From NCBI RefSeq assembly GCF_017307055.1, contig NZ_JAFLEQ010000015.1, positions 45,661 to 85,755 on the forward strand: a DNA stretch of 40,095 nt. Direction: 5' to 3'. Each line of letters starts with the position of its first letter. Position 1 is the stretch's first letter. This stretch comes from Corynebacterium mendelii (GTDB lineage Bacteria > Actinomycetota > Actinomycetes > Mycobacteriales > Mycobacteriaceae). The notes below the pieces were generated by a model. It saw only the letters and a list, made by a program, of their open reading frames with translations. It searched no databases and was not told where the DNA came from. This document shows, piece after piece, positions 7,338-16,204 of this stretch. The position numbers and the translations under genes are program-made.

Positions 7338-10217
7338 CTACTGCCCCAGGCGGCGCCGCAGCGTGCCCCTGATCTCGTATGCCCGGCGGTACTGCAGGGA
7401 GGTTTTGCGCTCCAGGCAATCCATACCGTCAAGAAGTGCTTCCAGGCGTTCCAGCGCCTGCCGGGGCCGGCCGTGGGCCGCTTCCAGCCCCGCCAGATCA
7501 ACCATCACCTCGTCGTGCAGATCCATTCTTCCCGCCGAGCGCAAAAGATCGGCCGCATGCTCACAGGACAGTGTCGCCCCGGTGATATTGCCGCACAGGC
7601 CCTGGAAATAGCCGCGGCGCCCATGGTAATAGGCACGCACCACATCTGCTGTAGTTCCCAGAATCCAGGCGGCCGGGGCCACCGCGTCAGCCGCCTGGTT
7701 GATCAGGTCGTCGACGGCCGCGGCATCGCCCACCGGAACCGGATCAGGTTGATTGGCCAGCTTACCGGCCATGCTGTCGCACAATCCGCCGGAGATGAGC
7801 CTGAGCAGGGCGGCGTATTCGACATCGTTGATCGAGTCCCTGGTGTGGCTGTCGACCAGGCTGTCGATGCACACGGCCGGCCAGTCGGGTGAGTTGTCGA
7901 AAAATTCCCGCACCCAGCTGCCCTCATCCAGCGACGACACCGTAAATTTTCTCTCCGGCATTCGGTGCCCGGCCACCGCTGCGGCATCGTCTGCCATCTG
8001 GTCGACAATGAGTTTCGCCCGGGAGAGAGCATAGACGCTTTCGGCATGCCGCCCCGACGACTGGTAGAGCACCGCGGCTTTCACATACGGGGTCACCGCC
8101 CGCCTGTCGATGCCGCGGGCCAGGTGGATTTCGGCGACCCGCATCATGTGTTCGGCGGCCCGGGCATCATCGCGGTCGTTGAGAAAGCGCAGGACCTCCA
8201 CGCGCAGGTCTTCCTCCGGGACGCTGCCGGGAAAGTCCTCCACATACAGAAGCGCTGTTTCGGCCACGTCGATCGCCTCGTCGCCGCGGCGCAGTGTACT
8301 CAAGTGATCCATGACCCGCCGGGCCCCGGCAACCACCCAAAACGGCAGGCCCAGTGCCGCGGCCAGGTTCATCATCTGGCGGGCGCATTCCAGGGCTTCC
8401 CCGGGGTATCCGGCGGCGCCCGCCGCGTCACTCAAACCCGCCAGCCCCTGCATACGAACCCCGATCGGTTCGATCGACGGGGTGCGCATCGCCTCATCCA
8501 TCAACCGGCAGGCCCCGGGCAGATCATCGTCTTCGATCACCTGCGCCCTGTTCATCAGCAGATAGGCCGGGTCGTCGGTGTTGGGTTGACTGGGATCCAT
8601 ATCCGCTGTCCCACCCTGCCGCGTGGAAAACCACTGCGCGTCCAGCGACAGGCGGCGGAAAAATTCGACCTGTTTGTCGTCGGTGATGCCGAGTTGTTCC
8701 GGATGCCCGATCAGTGCGGGGTGCTGCACGAGAAGGTGCAGTCCGCGGAGGAAATAGACGGTTTCCTCGCCGGGATCGAAGTGCGCGGCGTGGGCGGCCA
8801 CCAGCTGGGCGAGATCCATGCTGCGCCACGGCCCGTGCAAGTCAAGGCTGATATACGGGGCCTGTTCCTCGGCGCCGTTGCCCTGCCCGGCGGCTACCGC
8901 CGCGGCCGCGGCCCCGGCCTGGTCGGCTGCGCCATCAAGACCTCCCTGTTGGTGGCTTGTGGTCCGGTAGTCGACGTCGTCGACGGCTGAAAGACAGCTG
9001 ATGTCAACGACCTGTTTGCCGCCTGCTTCCTCTACGTCGGGGACATGTTCCGGGGTGATGCTGCGGTTGATCCGGTCGATCAGTTTGCGCTGGTCGACCA
9101 CCCCGTCACGGGTGGTGAACATCTCCCGGATCCCATGCCAGATGTCATCGAGCCACCGGGCCAACTCTGCGGGAAGGGGGTGAACAAGCTCCGGGGTGTC
9201 AACGCCGCTGATCAGTGTCTGCGCGGACATCCGCAGCGGGAGCCGGCGGTTGGCGGTTGGCGGAAAATCGGCCGCGGCCCGGGCGATGTGGCTGGCGGAA
9301 CCGGCCAGCACCATGACATCACCGTGGCTGGACGCCTGGGACCAGGTGGGGATGCCGCGGCACAGCCCGGCTACAGCGAGGGGAATTCTGCCGCGGGCGC
9401 CGTGGCGGGCGGACAGCCCCAGATAGCTTTGCAGCGGGGCCGTCAGCTGCCGCTGGGTTCCCGGGTGCAGGCCGGCAAGATGATGTTTCATCTTCCGGTA
9501 GCAGCCGAAGGCTTTCTCGTCATTGCCGGTGAGCAGGTAGATGGTCATGCCGTAGCGGTTGGCCATCAAACTGGACTGGTCGCACAACCGGTTGTTGGCG
9601 TCACGGGCCACAAGGGAAGCGATCACCGGTTGGGCCTCAATCCATTTGTTGGCCGCCGCGTGGGCCCGGATGAGATCCATGTCTTTGGCAACGGCCATGC
9701 CGCAGTCGTCGCAGCAGGCCATCCATGGGCTTGGGTCGGCGGCGAGAACGGCCGACAGCAGGCCGTCCGGATCGACCGTGTCCCCCAGCCGCAGGCGCCG
9801 CCGGTAGTCCAGTAACAGCGGATCGATCTCACCCTGGCCGTGGGTGACCGCGAACTTTTTGTGCCGGGACAAAATGGTGTCCAGCTCACGTGCGGGCACC
9901 GCCGGGTTGTCCATCGCGGCGATCGCCACCGACCACTGCAGCCGGTAGAGTCCGTGGAGCAAATCCCGGTCGAACAACTCCGGGTTGGAGTCGTAGTAGC
10001 GTTCCAGCGCCGCGAACGGGGCCACTTCCTCGTAGCAGCGGCCGGTGACCGCCAGCACGTTGGCCAAACCGGTCAACGCATAGACGGCCTTGTCATCCCG
10101 GCCCCGGGACTGCGCCAGGTCCACGGCACGGGAAAAAAGATTCACCCTCCCTGCACCGTAGGGGTGGTTTCCGGCCCTGGCCAGCAGATCGTCGATTTCG
10201 TCTGTCACATCGCTCAC
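7338..10217 (-). CDS. Large TPR-like helical-repeat protein A (Hsp90-associated)
   Basis: 959-aa, almost wholly alpha-helical, rich in Ala/Leu/Asp, with TPR/SEL1-like spacing of small residues (e.g. PGEALECARQMMNLAAALG; LERLEALLDGMD). No signal peptide or membrane segment is seen. It is a paralogue of the protein at 12378-15068: both carry NPxVP early on, C169-x2-C172, H186, N190, W192 and C212, a central V(V/I)DI...DYR linker, and PIG(V/L)R(M/I)QGL (residue 584 here). The Cys/His set could bind zinc. The middle (about 430-465) is a low-complexity Ala/Gly/Gln linker. GTG at 10217 has AAGGAT 10 nt upstream. It follows the Hsp90 gene after 85 bp that hold a hairpin. Function unknown; a scaffold or co-chaperone role is inferred from the neighbours. 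Confidence 0.75.
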   Translation of the reverse strand: MSDVTDEIDDLLARAGNHPYGAGRVNLFSRAVDLAQSRGRDDKAVYALTGLANVLAVTGRCYEEVAPFAALERYYDSNPELFDRDLLHGLYRLQWSVAIAAMDNPAVPARELDTILSRHKKFAVTHGQGEIDPLLLDYRRRLRLGDTVDPDGLLSAVLAADPSPWMACCDDCGMAVAKDMDLIRAHAAANKWIEAQPVIASLVARDANNRLCDQSSLMANRYGMTIYLLTGNDEKAFGCYRKMKHHLAGLHPGTQRQLTAPLQSYLGLSARHGARGRIPLAVAGLCRGIPTWSQASSHGDVMVLAGSASHIARAAADFPPTANRRLPLRMSAQTLISGVDTPELVHPLPAELARWLDDIWHGIREMFTTRDGVVDQRKLIDRINRSITPEHVPDVEEAGGKQVVDISCLSAVDDVDYRTTSHQQGGLDGAADQAGAAAAAVAAGQGNGAEEQAPYISLDLHGPWRSMDLAQLVAAHAAHFDPGEETVYFLRGLHLLVQHPALIGHPEQLGITDDKQVEFFRRLSLDAQWFSTRQGGTADMDPSQPNTDDPAYLLMNRAQVIEDDDLPGACRLMDEAMRTPSIEPIGVRMQGLAGLSDAAGAAGYPGEALECARQMMNLAAALGLPFWVVAGARRVMDHLSTLRRGDEAIDVAETALLYVEDFPGSVPEEDLRVEVLRFLNDRDDARAAEHMMRVAEIHLARGIDRRAVTPYVKAAVLYQSSGRHAESVYALSRAKLIVDQMADDAAAVAGHRMPERKFTVSSLDEGSWVREFFDNSPDWPAVCIDSLVDSHTRDSINDVEYAALLRLISGGLCDSMAGKLANQPDPVPVGDAAAVDDLINQAADAVAPAAWILGTTADVVRAYYHGRRGYFQGLCGNITGATLSCEHAADLLRSAGRMDLHDEVMVDLAGLEAAHGRPRQALERLEALLDGMDCLERKTSLQYRRAYEIRGTLRRRLGQ

Positions 10218-10266
10218 GGTCAGTCGGATCCTTGTTGTTCGGGAGGGCGGAAAAAGCGGGAAAACA

Positions 10267-10290
10267 GCGGGGTCGTTTCAAAAACCCCGC
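10267..10290 (-). terminator. Terminator after the Hsp90 gene
   Basis: GCGGGG / CCCCGC stem with a 12-nt loop, followed on the minus strand by TGTTTTCCCGCTTTTTCC. It lies 12 nt beyond the Hsp90 stop and before TPR gene A, so it may only partly terminate. Confidence 0.45.
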
Positions 10291-10302
10291 CCCTGAATTT
10301 TT

Positions 10303-12183
10303 TTAAGACACCGGCTCGTCTGGGGTGTCCGGCCCGGTATCGGTCCCGGCTGCACCACCGCCGGTAGTGGTGGCGCTGTTTTTCAGCGACGCCCTGATCA
10401 GCGGGGTGTACAAATTCGCCGCCCACGCCCTGACCTGGGCATCCATGGGATGCTGGCCGGTCATCAGCGCCTGGATGTAGAAACCACGGACAGCGGATTC
10501 CACCACCAGTGGAGCCTGGATGACAGAGGCCGCCAGTTCGTTGACGATCGGGGTGGTGGCGTTGAAAATAAGCCGCGGCGCATGCTCCCCGGGCCGGTCC
10601 TTGCACATGATATCGACCAGGCCGGCATAGATGCCACCGCTTTTGTCCTTCATCCGGTTGTCCAGCCGGATCCCCGCGGCCTCCGGGTCGGACAAAAACA
10701 CCACCGGCAGGGTGGCCGGGGAAAATCCGCGGACCTCGCAGATAATGTCCTGGCCCTCCAGGGATTTTTCCGCCACGGACAGAAAATCAAGGAACCGCGC
10801 CTCAGTGGAGGCATCCAGCGGGGAGAGCACACCCAGGATTTGTTCCGGCTTGAGTTCGGCGACATCGGCCGAGGGCTGCTCGATTTTCAGCTGCTCAAGA
10901 ATTTGTTCGTCATAGACGTACCCGGCATTGACCACGCACAGGTTGTTCGCCTCCGCCACCGGCAGCACCGCCCGGAACTGGTCCTCGGTGGTGACATACC
11001 TGATCGAACCGGTCTTTTTCAGCACTTCCCCCAGGGTTTTCAACCCCAGCGAAGTCTGGTAGGGCACCGAATCGACCACCATTTTCAGGCTGGTCGGGTC
11101 GGTGATCCCCAACGATTTCAGACCCGTGGCGTGCAGGGCGATGAAATGCCGGAAATCATCCGGCTGTTCCCGCGCCAGAGCCGACAGCCAGTCACGCACC
11201 GCCTGCCCGAGTGCTTCCCGGGTTTCCGCCAAAAGCGAATCATCAAACAGTGACTCCCGGCCGGCGGTCGGTTTGAGATGCTCCGCATCGGCGACCACCC
11301 GGACGAAATAGGCCCAGTCGGGCAGCAGGTCGACACAGGCGTCGGTGACCAGCATGCGGCGCAGATACACCCGGTTTTTCGGGACCGCCGACGGGTGTGC
11401 GCCGGTGGGAAGAACGTAAGCCAGCCCTTTCAGCCCGGCGACCGGCACATCAAGCCGGATGCCGAACATCGGCTTGAAGCCGAAATGTTCCCGGCACCAT
11501 TCAGCCTGTGCGGCAGGTGTCAGTTCCCAGGGCACGGTGTTGTCGGCCAGGTGCTCCGCATCGGTGGTGGGCCGCTCCAGGGTCACATCCACCGGCAGGT
11601 ACTGGCCGTAATCGCTGATCAAGGTGGCCAGGGTCCGGTAGTCGAACCAGCGTTCCCCGGGCAGCCCGGTGAGCACCACCGTGGTACCGGGTCCTGTCAG
11701 CTCCACCGGTATTTCATCGGCTTCGGCCTGCCGTGAACTCCAGGTGCCGTCCGGCCGGCCTTCCCACCGCACCACCGGCGCATCGGCTTTTTTCGCTGAA
11801 CGGGTGTAGACCACAATCGTGGTCGAGACCATGAAACAGCTGATCATGCCGATGCCGAACTGGCCGAGATAGTCTTCCCGGGAAAAACCCAGTTCGTCGC
11901 GTTTGCTGGTGGCCCCGATGGTGGCCAGGAGGTCTTCGGCTTCAGCGGCGGAAAGCCCAATGCCGGTGTCGGTGACCGTCAGTGTCTGCCCGTCGGTGAC
12001 AAAGCGGATCCGGGCCGGGCATTCCGGGTCGATGTCACGGCGGGCGGTGATCGCGTCAAGCCCGTTTTGCAGAAGTTCACGCACAAACACCCGCGGACCC
12101 GAATACAGGTTGCCGGACAACAGCTCGACGATGCCCGCCAGGTTGACGCGGAAGTTGGTGGACTGGGTGGAATGGTCGCTCAC
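10303..12183 (-). CDS. htpG: Hsp90-family molecular chaperone (divergent HtpG)
   Basis: 626 aa, close to E. coli HtpG in length (624). The N-terminal GHKL ATPase is intact: E36 and N40 in RELLQNGLDA (usual form RELISNASDA), D72 in TDTGIG, and the lid glycines GQFGIG at 107-112. The middle domain keeps the gamma-phosphate arginine R309 in AGRESLFDD (SREMLQ in yeast Hsp82). The C-terminal dimerisation domain is present, ending in a flexible tail GGGAAGTDTGPDTPDEPVS that has no MEEVD motif. Divergent motifs place it outside ordinary HtpG. GTG 12183 is chosen because residues before it in the open frame (to 12366) are GC-rich spacer; AAAGG lies about 14 nt upstream. It sits between two paralogous TPR-like genes, which suggests they are its partners. 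Confidence 0.9.
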   Translation of the reverse strand: MSDHSTQSTNFRVNLAGIVELLSGNLYSGPRVFVRELLQNGLDAITARRDIDPECPARIRFVTDGQTLTVTDTGIGLSAAEAEDLLATIGATSKRDELGFSREDYLGQFGIGMISCFMVSTTIVVYTRSAKKADAPVVRWEGRPDGTWSSRQAEADEIPVELTGPGTTVVLTGLPGERWFDYRTLATLISDYGQYLPVDVTLERPTTDAEHLADNTVPWELTPAAQAEWCREHFGFKPMFGIRLDVPVAGLKGLAYVLPTGAHPSAVPKNRVYLRRMLVTDACVDLLPDWAYFVRVVADAEHLKPTAGRESLFDDSLLAETREALGQAVRDWLSALAREQPDDFRHFIALHATGLKSLGITDPTSLKMVVDSVPYQTSLGLKTLGEVLKKTGSIRYVTTEDQFRAVLPVAEANNLCVVNAGYVYDEQILEQLKIEQPSADVAELKPEQILGVLSPLDASTEARFLDFLSVAEKSLEGQDIICEVRGFSPATLPVVFLSDPEAAGIRLDNRMKDKSGGIYAGLVDIMCKDRPGEHAPRLIFNATTPIVNELAASVIQAPLVVESAVRGFYIQALMTGQHPMDAQVRAWAANLYTPLIRASLKNSATTTGGGAAGTDTGPDTPDEPVS

Positions 12184-12241
12184 AGGGCTGCGGGCTGCCT
12201 TTCGGTGGGTTGGTGATGGATGAAAAACACGGTAGCACTCC

Positions 12242-12349
12242 CCCGCCCCGGCACCGGCCGGGGCGGGCGGGAGCCGCGGCGGGACGACCACCGCCGGTTG
12301 GTGGGTGAAATCCCCTTGTCCCCCCCGCCGGAGACCAACCGGGCGGGGG
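12242..12349. repeat. Two GC hairpins between TPR gene B and the Hsp90 gene
   Basis: Hairpin one is an 11-bp perfect stem (12242-12252 / 12257-12267) with loop ACCG. Hairpin two is CCCCCGCC / GGCGGGGG (12322-12329 / 12342-12349). They fill the 194-bp spacer. Hairpin two is about 30 nt past the TPR-B stop and could end that transcript. Neither has a U-tract. The Hsp90 promoter must lie between hairpin one and 12183; TACCGT on the minus strand near 12230 is a weak -10 candidate. Confidence 0.5.
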
Positions 12350-12377
12350 ATGCACAAAAAGGACAATCGGCTACCGC

Positions 12378-15068
12378 CTACTCCTGACCGGTCAACTGTG
12401 TGATCAGTTGCTGTGCCTGGGATCTGATGGTCATGGTGCGCATGTTTTCGTCGGTTTCGGACAGAATCCGGCGGGCATAGCCCACCGCCTCCGAGCTGTC
12501 CCCGGCCATGGCCTCGATGGTGGCCAACACCATCAGTGTTTCCGCCCGGTCGAGTTGGTCCCCGCAGTCGGTGAAACCGTTCAGTGCCATCGACGCCGAG
12601 TCACGGGCGGGAACATACTGTCCCGCAGCCAGCCGGATGTGGGCTTCCTCACGCCACGAGCGGGCAATCTCCCAGCCGGATGCTTTCCGGCTGCGGTAGC
12701 CGGGATGCTGCACCACCGCGTGGAAGCGGTCGAACAGCGCATCCATGTGGGCTGACTGGGTCACTGTCAGGCCGGCCTGCTGGGTGGAGAGCACTTTCAG
12801 GGCGAAAAGAAGGGCCTGTTCCTTTCGCTTGACGAGGGTGTCGGTCTCCTCGTCGCTGTTGCCCGGATCCGCCAGACGGCGTTCCAGCTCGCCGATGATC
12901 CGGTCGGCGGTGGCCACCGAATAGTCGGCATCCTGTGCCCAGGCGAAACAGCGTGCCGCATCCTCCAGGGCGTCCAGCGCCCGGTCGTGCTGTCCCAGGG
13001 AGGTGAAAATACGCGCCGCGCTGAGCAGTTCCTCGCCGGCGTCACGGTCAATATCGGCGTCGGACAGGGCTTTGGCCAACCCCCGGCGCACAGCTGCTTC
13101 GGCGGCACCGATGTCAATGCCGTCGACTCTCATCAACGCCGCTTCCAGTACTTCCGCCGCTTCGGCGGGGCGCTTGAGTGCCAAAAGGACCTGTGACATG
13201 AGCACCGACGCCCCCAGGGTGGCGGTGGGAAGATTCAGTGCGGCGGTCACATTGACCAGTTCCCTGGCGGTGGGCAGGGCTTCGCTGGCGTAGCCGGCTT
13301 TCAATGCCGCATCCGTCAGTATCGACAACCCCTGAATCCGCAGCCCGATCGGGTCGGCGGACGGCTTGCGCATGAGGGAATCGGCCAGCTGGGCGGCTTC
13401 CATGAATTTTTTGTCCTCGCTCAACAGCTCGGCGCGGGCCATCTGCGCCCACGACGCGTCGCTGCGCGGTTCATCAGGGTCGATGTCGTAGCCGTCGTCC
13501 CCCCTGCGCAGACTGTCGATGGTGGCTGTGACATAGCGGGCCAGTCTCCGGGCCGGGTCACCGGGTGCCCCCTCGTTTGCGGCAACTTCCCGGAAACGCT
13601 GTTCGAGATCCGCCTGTGCCAGGGCTTTTTCCAGCACAACCATCGCCGGGAAGCTCGACGGTGCGCTCCCGGTGACGGCAATGGTTTTTTCCGCCTCGGC
13701 GATAAGCGCCCCACCGTGCATCCGGCGGACCGGATCATTGATGTCGATGGCCACATAGCCGCCGTCACCGGCCGGGGTGGCGGTCTCGGGCTGCTTAACC
13801 GGATCGGTGGTGGCCTCGGCGGTCGCCGACGAAGTATCGACGATCCGGTAGTCGATGTCGATCTCCCCGGCGGTGCCGGTGATGTCAATGACCGGTCCGC
13901 GGGCGGGCAGTGGATCCACCGGGGTGGGGTTGAGCAGTTTTTTTACCCGCTCAACATGGCGGGCAACAGTCAGTCCGGGACGGTTGTCGAAAGCTTCGGC
14001 GATATCCAGCGCCAGTGTTTCGAACCACTGCTGCGCCTGGCTGATCGTCGGATTGACCAGTGTCGGGGCATCGTCCCACCAGGCCAGCATGTCGGGTGAG
14101 AGATCGGCACCGAAAGGCGCGTCCCGGTCAGGCAGGGCTTTGGTTATCACCGCTGCCGCCGCCGCAATCCGCATGAGATCGGTGTGGCTGGAAAGTTTGC
14201 TCCACCACGGCAGGTAGCGCACCAGTATCGCGTGCCCGCGCTGCAGGCGTTCCGGACGTCCCGCCGCACCGGTCAAAGCCAGATACCTCAGGTGCAGGTT
14301 GTGGTACATGATCACCCGCGGATCAGTGCGGTGCCGGGCCCAGGCGGCGACATGAGCCGCCCACGCTTTGTCATCGTGCCCGGTGCGCACCCAGGTTTCC
14401 AGCATTTTGGTTTTCAGTGCTTCCGGCTGGTCGCCGCACTGCGGCTGCGAGTTGGCCGGAATGGCCAGTGCTTCTTCCCCGGCTTTGAGTGCGGCTTCCC
14501 AGTTGCCGTGAAAGGACTCGTATTCCACCGGGTATTCCGGCTCGCAGGCGAAACAGTCCGCCAGATCGGTCCGCGGTTTGGTTTGCCAGGTGTGGTAGGC
14601 CTCATCGGCTTGTGCCGGGTCACCACAATCGTCGTGCATGTACCAGCGGCGCACCCACACCGCCCGGCCGCTGTCGCCGATTTGGTTGTAGAACTCCCCC
14701 ATGCGGTTCAGGATCGCCATGCACTGGTCGACCGGGACATTCGGGTTGCAGCGCACCGCCGAGGTGACGTACTTGAAGTTCCAGGCGTGCGATTCTTTGC
14801 AGTAGTCGTCGAACCAGTCGGGATGTTCGGTGACCAGTTCCTCGCAGCGCAGGAAACCGGGAACAGCCTCCGAATAGTTGCGGGTCTGCGCCCGGGCGGT
14901 CACCAATTCGACACTGGTCAGCGCCAGTGCCCGGGTTTCACCGAGTGATTCGGCCAATTCCTGCGCCCGGGCCCACAGTTGGGTGCAGGTTGTGCCCCAC
15001 TGTTCGGCTGCGGCGCGCCTGATCAGGTCACGCAGTTCCGGATTGCCGGTCAAGTCTTCGGGTGTCAC
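12378..15068 (-). CDS. Large TPR-like helical-repeat protein B (Hsp90-associated)
   Basis: 896-aa cytoplasmic alpha-helical protein, a paralogue of the 959-aa protein at 7338-10217. Shared marks in order: NPNVP (109-113), the Cys/His set C172-x2-C175, H187, N189, W190 and C211, a VIDI...DYR linker near residue 395-410, and PIGLRIQGLSILTDAALKAG from residue 573. The last third has clear TPR-like helix pairs (e.g. RAETLMVLATIEAMAGDSSE). It is especially Cys/Trp-rich in the first 240 residues, where the probable metal site lies. GTG 15068 has AAGGA 12 nt upstream. The 234 bp before it contain two hairpins, so it may be transcribed separately from the ybjN pair. No enzymatic motif is seen; function unknown. 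Confidence 0.75.
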   Translation of the reverse strand: MTPEDLTGNPELRDLIRRAAAEQWGTTCTQLWARAQELAESLGETRALALTSVELVTARAQTRNYSEAVPGFLRCEELVTEHPDWFDDYCKESHAWNFKYVTSAVRCNPNVPVDQCMAILNRMGEFYNQIGDSGRAVWVRRWYMHDDCGDPAQADEAYHTWQTKPRTDLADCFACEPEYPVEYESFHGNWEAALKAGEEALAIPANSQPQCGDQPEALKTKMLETWVRTGHDDKAWAAHVAAWARHRTDPRVIMYHNLHLRYLALTGAAGRPERLQRGHAILVRYLPWWSKLSSHTDLMRIAAAAAVITKALPDRDAPFGADLSPDMLAWWDDAPTLVNPTISQAQQWFETLALDIAEAFDNRPGLTVARHVERVKKLLNPTPVDPLPARGPVIDITGTAGEIDIDYRIVDTSSATAEATTDPVKQPETATPAGDGGYVAIDINDPVRRMHGGALIAEAEKTIAVTGSAPSSFPAMVVLEKALAQADLEQRFREVAANEGAPGDPARRLARYVTATIDSLRRGDDGYDIDPDEPRSDASWAQMARAELLSEDKKFMEAAQLADSLMRKPSADPIGLRIQGLSILTDAALKAGYASEALPTARELVNVTAALNLPTATLGASVLMSQVLLALKRPAEAAEVLEAALMRVDGIDIGAAEAAVRRGLAKALSDADIDRDAGEELLSAARIFTSLGQHDRALDALEDAARCFAWAQDADYSVATADRIIGELERRLADPGNSDEETDTLVKRKEQALLFALKVLSTQQAGLTVTQSAHMDALFDRFHAVVQHPGYRSRKASGWEIARSWREEAHIRLAAGQYVPARDSASMALNGFTDCGDQLDRAETLMVLATIEAMAGDSSEAVGYARRILSETDENMRTMTIRSQAQQLITQLTGQE

Positions 15069-15106
15069 GGTCGTGGGCTGTCCTTGTCAAGTGGGGGCAC
15101 GGGCGA

Positions 15107-15130
15107 CTGCCGCCGGTGGTACGGCGGCAG
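15107..15130 (-). repeat. Hairpin in the leader of TPR gene B
   Basis: Perfect 9-bp stem CTGCCGCCG / CGGCGGCAG with a 6-nt loop, about 40 nt upstream of the TPR-B start codon. It could be a leader structure or a second part of the terminator at 15224-15269. Confidence 0.4.
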
Positions 15131-15223
15131 CCGGAATGGATGGGAAAAGACACAACGGCGCTGGATATCCGGGGTGTGCCCCTGGCCGTGGGGGCCGGGG
15201 CGAAGGTGCGGAAAAGACAGCTT

Positions 15224-15269
15224 CGGCCACGGGATACAGGGTGTGTGGCCCGTGTGTATCCCGTGGCCG
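15224..15269 (-). terminator. Strong terminator after the ybjN pair
   Basis: Perfect 15-bp inverted repeat (CGGCCACGGGATACA and its complement) with a 16-nt loop, 34 nt beyond the stop of the second YbjN gene. On the minus strand it is followed by AAGCTGTCTTTTCC. It probably separates the ybjN transcript from TPR gene B. Confidence 0.6.
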
Positions 15270-15302
15270 CCGCTTATGTCGTGGAGGGTGAAAAGCGTGG
15301 AC

Positions 15303-15773
15303 CTACTGGTCGCCGAGGGTGAAGCCGAAGTGCTCGCAGTAGGCTTCGGCGAAGCGGATCACACCGACCAACGCGGTGTCGAAGGCTTCCTCGAACTGCT
15401 CCTGGGTCAGGCCGGGGTCGCCGGCCAGGACCTGGGAGTCGGCACAGGCGATCAGCTGGCCGTCATCGCTGTCTTCGGTGACGAAAGCGTGCACGTAGTA
15501 GGTGCGCAGGTTGAAGTCGTTGCAGAACAGCTTCAGTTCGTCGTGGCGCTCCGGGGGGAGCTTGTGCTCGAACAGCGAGACGTTGATCAGCAGGGCGAAG
15601 GGGGTCTTCGTCGCGTCGAAACGGATCGGGGCACCGTTGACGTAGCAGTAGAACATCCCCGGTTCGGAGTCATTGCCCTCGAACTCGAGTTTCTTCAGCA
15701 GGGCCGTCATCCGGTCGGGCGTGAGCTGCGCCGGGGCGACCGCGTCATTGTTGTCGTTGTTGAACCAGGCCAT
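15303..15773 (-). CDS. YbjN-domain protein (second of coupled pair)
   Basis: 156-aa single YbjN domain: an N-terminal helix (LTPDRMTALLKKLEF), a beta-sheet core (MFYCYVNGAPIRFDATKTPF), a central helix (PERHDELKLFCNDFNLRTYY), two strands (HAFVTEDSDDGQLIACADS) and a C-terminal helix (LTQEQFEEAFDTALVGVIRF). This layout resembles the fold of type III secretion chaperones; members are usually small binding proteins without catalysis. Its ATG overlaps the TGA of the upstream YbjN gene by one base, so the two are translationally coupled and may form a heterodimer. A strong hairpin follows the stop. The partner is unknown; the Hsp90/TPR context favours a chaperone role. Confidence 0.82.
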   Translation of the reverse strand: MAWFNNDNNDAVAPAQLTPDRMTALLKKLEFEGNDSEPGMFYCYVNGAPIRFDATKTPFALLINVSLFEHKLPPERHDELKLFCNDFNLRTYYVHAFVTEDSDDGQLIACADSQVLAGDPGLTQEQFEEAFDTALVGVIRFAEAYCEHFGFTLGDQ

Positions 15774-16204
15774 CAGGCGTTGTCTCCTTCAATCAGATCG
15801 GGCAGCGCTTCCTCCAGTTTGCCGATAGCCGCCATCGTGGTCTGGAAGGACATATCCAGGAAGAATTCCAGCTGCTGGTCGGTGATACCGAAGGGGTGGG
15901 TGGACACGGTTTCGGTGATTATGCGGCCCTGGTCGAGATTGACCAGCACCTTCGGGGCGACCATGGAGCTGTTGAGCTCGTTGGCCAGGGCCACGGCGCG
16001 GGCTTTCGCCTCGTCGGTGGCCAGCCCGCCACGCCAGTACCCGTGGGTGTGCACCCGGTCGTATTCGCTGTCGATACCGATGAAAATGTTCACCTCTTCA
16101 AAGCCCACGGCCAGGTCACCGTCGTCGTCGTAGATGTATTTCAGCTCGTGGGATTTGAGCCACTCTTCGATCCTGGTGTGGGTGGGTTTCGGCAGTTCCG
16201 TCAC
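15773..16204 (-). CDS. YbjN-domain protein (first of coupled pair)
   Basis: 143-aa YbjN-domain protein. Family marks: N-terminal helix RIEEWLKSHELKYIYDDDGD (the DxDGD turn before the first strand), LAVGFEEVNIFIGID, the helix AKARAVALANELNSS, then VLVNLDQGRIITETV and the C-terminal helix TDQQLEFFLDMSFQTTMAAI. It differs clearly in sequence from the downstream YbjN protein, so this is not a recent tandem duplication. GTG 16204 has AAAGG 12 nt upstream. The 3' end overlaps the next start codon by one base. It is probably the first gene of a two-gene transcript, since 373 bp separate it from the 441-aa gene. Confidence 0.85.
   Translation of the reverse strand: MTELPKPTHTRIEEWLKSHELKYIYDDDGDLAVGFEEVNIFIGIDSEYDRVHTHGYWRGGLATDEAKARAVALANELNSSMVAPKVLVNLDQGRIITETVSTHPFGITDQQLEFFLDMSFQTTMAAIGKLEEALPDLIEGDNA

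Noticed and set aside
8300..8306. ACTCAAG half-site of the HspR (HAIR) type
   Set aside because: Single half-site inside a coding region with no partner.
12232..12240. GTAGCACTC, resembling half of a CIRCE heat-shock operator upstream of the Hsp90 gene
   Set aside because: The second half (GAGTGCTAA after 9 nt) is absent; GC hairpin sequence is there instead. A single 9-mer half-site is not enough for HrcA control.
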